The notes under the pieces were generated by a model. It was not told where the DNA came from and made no database searches. It saw only the letters and a list, made by a program, of their open reading frames with translations. Source: Paenibacillus macquariensis (GTDB lineage: Bacteria; Bacillota; Bacilli; Paenibacillales; Paenibacillaceae). Taken from it: a DNA stretch of 64,000 nucleotides. The DNA lies in contig NZ_FTNK01000008.1 in the NCBI RefSeq assembly GCF_900156375.1, forward strand, positions 186,001-250,000, read 5' to 3'. Each line of letters begins with the position of its first letter. Position 1 is the first letter of the stretch. Positions 61,725-64,000 of this stretch are shown here, piece after piece. Position numbers and translations under genes: made by a program.

Positions 61725-62719
61725 GGGCAACGGACTCCATCTTTAACATCGGATGTACTTCGATCAAGTACAGTAATTGCTGTGAAATGCTGATTTTGTA
61801 GAATATTGCCCTGGAAATATTCATGGACGAGCGATATGGCGTCATAACCCATTCGGATCGGTTGTTGCACAAGGGTCGATTCGATCTGACATTGTGCAAT
61901 CGCTGCCTTCGTCTCGTCCAAATCATCAAATGCAAATATATGATTATCTTGCAATGGGACACGTTGAACGGCTTCTAAGATGCCCAGTCCATCGAGTGAG
62001 CTCAGACCAACCATATAGCGAACTTCGGGATGATTGCTTAGGATGTCCTCTGCTTGCTCAGCAGCTTGGAGCCGAGATATATTAGATGATCTGACTTCGA
62101 CAATCGTAAGGTCTTTATATTGGTCGATGACGTAACGAAAGCCTTGTAAACGTTGTTGTTGATTAAAGGACAACTCATTGCCCATCAACACACCAATATG
62201 ACTTGCTTGTGTTCCCGTTGCTTGAACGACAAGATTTCCCATTCTTTTACCTGCTTCGAAGTTATCTGTACCTACATAAGATAATCTTCGGCTTCCGGGT
62301 TCATCGGTATCTAGCGTGATAACAGGGATACCTTGGTCCATGGCTTTATCAATTAACGAACGATAGATGGGGTCATTGATTCCTTGAATCAAGACAGCGT
62401 CCGCTTTGGAAGCGATGGCTTTCTCTAATAGAATCATTTGTTCATTAGGATTGATGCGAAATGGTCCAATGTATTCGAGAGTAATACCATATTTCTGAGA
62501 TGCCTCACGGGCTCCTTGTTCTATAGAACGCCAATAGGGGTTGTCTAACTCCTGGGAGATTAACACGATATGACGAGTAAGAGAATCATTCTTAAAGATG
62601 GACTTTAGTGGTTGAATTAATTCTCGAATACGTAGTGTAGAGAACAAAAAACTTAGCATTAACGTAGCAAATAGAACAAATAGAACCACAATACTCATAT
62701 TCCATTTTCTGTTAGACAT
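61721..62719 (-). CDS. Membrane-anchored sugar-binding sensor protein (XylFII/RbsB-like)
   Basis: 332 residues from ATG 62719 (AAGGAG eight bases upstream). An uncleaved N-terminal helix (about 9-28: SIVVLFVLFATLMLSFLF) anchors it. A periplasmic-binding-protein type I domain (about 50-320) follows: HIVLISQELDNPYWRSIEQG, ADAVLIQGINDPIYRSLIDK, VITLDTDEPGSRRLSYVGTD, typical of ribose/xylose/galactose binding proteins. It is not followed by ABC genes but by a kinase with ATGA overlap. The known XylFII-LytS-YesN system of Clostridium has the same order, in which the binding protein activates the kinase. Sugar unknown. Confidence 0.85.
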   Translation of the reverse strand: MSNRKWNMSIVVLFVLFATLMLSFLFSTLRIRELIQPLKSIFKNDSLTRHIVLISQELDNPYWRSIEQGAREASQKYGITLEYIGPFRINPNEQMILLEKAIASKADAVLIQGINDPIYRSLIDKAMDQGIPVITLDTDEPGSRRLSYVGTDNFEAGKRMGNLVVQATGTQASHIGVLMGNELSFNQQQRLQGFRYVIDQYKDLTIVEVRSSNISRLQAAEQAEDILSNHPEVRYMVGLSSLDGLGILEAVQRVPLQDNHIFAFDDLDETKAAIAQCQIESTLVQQPIRMGYDAISLVHEYFQGNILQNQHFTAITVLDRSTSDVKDGVRCP

Positions 62720-62994
62720 GATGTAACTCCTTAGAAATACGTTTAGTATGCACATTATACAAGAAACATGTAGTAAACCCAAAAGATACCTATGAAAGAG
62801 GAAGGGTCGAGCGAAATAATGGAGGTGAATGTATCGCGGTGAAGTAGAAAAGAAAGGTTTATCCCTTGGTTTTCTTGGGATAAAGCGAAGTGAGAGTTCC
62901 TAAAAAACTGTGTATTTTTTCCTTTGTCTACTTTATTATAGAAGGGTAACAGTCAGAGTTACATAGTATAACAATGAGGGGAATGGAATAGTTG
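62720..62994. other. Divergent intergenic region (sugar sensor - / nucleotidase +)
   Basis: Contains a short inverted repeat TTTATCCC/GGGATAAA at 62858-62884 and a GGAGGTGA ribosome-like sequence at 62821-62828 with no substantial ORF after it. No clear promoter for either gene was found by eye. Confidence 0.4.
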
Positions 62995-64000
62995 ATGAAA
63001 AAGATTGTGAGAAATAAGATTCATAAAATCATGGCATCATCATTGGCATTAAGTGTGTTGCTTGTACCCATCGGAGGTACTTTTGTTTCGGCAGCGGAAT
63101 CAGACAGCTCATCTCTTCAGTTAAGAATTATGGAGACGACAGATATTCACACGAACGTGATGTCTTATGATTATTATAAAAGTGCTGTTGCACCTACAGT
63201 AGGACTTGCACGAACAGCCACAATCGTTAAAGAAGCACGGAAAGAGAACCCTAATACACTATTAGTAGATAATGGGGACTTAATTCAAGGAACGCCGCTT
63301 GGAACATACAAAGCACTTATAGCTCCAATTAAGAAAGGTGAAGTTCACACCGTATATAAAGCTATGAATCTGATGGGATATGATGTAGCAACATTTGGTA
63401 ATCATGAGTTTAACTATGGTCTGGATTACTTAGATAATGCGATCAAGGGTGCTAATTTCCCTTACATTAATGCAAACGTGTATGTAGATGATAAAGATAA
63501 GAATCCAGCTAATGATGTAAATCGGTTCAAGCCGTATCAGATTCTTACCAAAACATTCATAGATGAAGCAGGCAAAGAACAGACACTCAAACTTGGCGTG
63601 TTGGGTCTAGTAACTCCGCAAATCACGGAATGGGATAAAGCGAGTCTTGAAGGCAAAGTGATTACCAAAGACATCGTAGCTACAGCTGTGAAATTCGTAC
63701 CTGAGATGAAGGCTAAAGGTGCAGACCTTATTATCGTAATGTCTCACTCAGGATTTAATGGTAATGCAGAGGCGAATGTAAATGCAGAAGATGCTATTCT
63801 ACCTTTAAGTAAAGTTCCTGGCATTGATGCTATTACGTTCTCACATACGCACAAAGTATTCCCTGCTGTAACTGAGAAGGCGTTGGACAACCTTTTCAAA
63901 GATAGCACTGGTAAATTGTATCCAGGCGTAGATAATGCCAAAGGAACAATTAATGGCGTAGCAGCCGTTCAAGCAGGTTACGGTGGTGCAAACTTAGGGT
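62995..64000 (+). CDS. Secreted 2',3'-cyclic-nucleotide phosphodiesterase/5'-nucleotidase-type metallophosphatase (N-terminal part)
   Basis: Open at the right edge; 335 residues seen. ATG 62995 starts MKKIVRNKIHKIMASSLALS and a signal peptide to about residue 37 (ending VSAAE). The metallophosphatase domain follows: LRIMETTDIHTNV (metal-binding D-x-H), VDNGDLIQGTPLG, ATFGNHEFNYG (canonical GNHE), VMSHSGF and a later HTHKVFP. This order matches bifunctional CpdB/YfkN-type enzymes that scavenge phosphate from extracellular nucleotides. A 5'-nucleotidase C-terminal domain and perhaps wall-anchoring repeats should lie beyond the window. AGGGG lies upstream, somewhat far. Confidence 0.88.
   Translation, partial: MKKIVRNKIHKIMASSLALSVLLVPIGGTFVSAAESDSSSLQLRIMETTDIHTNVMSYDYYKSAVAPTVGLARTATIVKEARKENPNTLLVDNGDLIQGTPLGTYKALIAPIKKGEVHTVYKAMNLMGYDVATFGNHEFNYGLDYLDNAIKGANFPYINANVYVDDKDKNPANDVNRFKPYQILTKTFIDEAGKEQTLKLGVLGLVTPQITEWDKASLEGKVITKDIVATAVKFVPEMKAKGADLIIVMSHSGFNGNAEANVNAEDAILPLSKVPGIDAITFSHTHKVFPAVTEKALDNLFKDSTGKLYPGVDNAKGTINGVAAVQAGYGGANLG

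Noticed and set aside
62821-62860. Small gene after the GGAGGTGA at 62821
   Set aside because: The following frames stop within a few codons and no start of normal length is present.

Overview
The window looks like chromosomal DNA of a spore-forming, low-GC Gram-positive bacterium, most likely Paenibacillus or a close relative. The evidence is strong AGGAGG-type ribosome sites with frequent TTG/GTG starts, a CotF-like spore coat protein, an S-layer (SLH) anchored pullulanase, AraC-type (YesN-like) response regulators with YesM-like kinases, a Bacillus-type des-desK-desR cold-sensing operon, and candidate PerR, FNR and cre-like sites. No rRNA, tRNA, prophage, IS element or CRISPR array was seen. 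Both ends cut genes: an N-terminus on the minus strand at 1-32 and a secreted nucleotidase running off the right end.

Layout. 1-9.8 kb: small unknown proteins, a polysaccharide deacetylase, an aromatic-acid exporter-like protein, a DUF4261 protein, a CotF-like coat protein and a 1.18-kaa secreted metallophosphatase with duplicated adhesive and Ig-like domains. 9.9-17.6 kb: a TetR-SDR pair behind an operator that overlaps its promoter, an MFS exporter, a PAS histidine kinase, an ACR3/SBF-type arsenic permease, and threonine synthase flanked by two genes that have lost their middles. 17.7-24.9 kb: anaerobic ribonucleotide reductase nrdD-nrdG behind a candidate FNR promoter, an AraC regulator with a six-codon leader ORF, an aldo/keto reductase, asparaginase and a CPBP membrane protease. 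24.9-27.1 kb: four tandem paralogues of an unnamed small membrane protein sharing a C-terminal RG-x-L-(I/T)-RQS tail, one carrying eleven 12-bp repeats. This is the most unusual locus in the window.

27.2-39.9 kb: a MerR/TipAS regulator, a second deacetylase, a LysR regulator divergent from an asymmetric heterodimeric ABC exporter, an NlpC/P60 hydrolase, and an ArsR-type regulator leading a second ABC exporter pair. 40-48 kb: SLH pullulanase under two LacI/CcpA-like operators, then des-desK-desR. 48-55.6 kb: a chemoreceptor, a Gfo/Idh/MocA oxidoreductase with an unknown partner, a beta/gamma-crystallin protein, mscL, a long perfect palindrome, and a methionine-type ABC importer whose ATPase lacks the usual C-terminal sensor domain. 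55.7-64 kb: catalase with a PerR box, a sugar:H+ porter, and a three-gene sugar sensor (membrane-anchored sugar-binding protein, kinase, AraC-type response regulator), which probably controls sugar uptake.

Many transcription units end in clear rho-independent terminators, several of them shared by convergent genes, so most operon boundaries can be read directly from the sequence. Family names come from motif recognition by eye; no database search was run.
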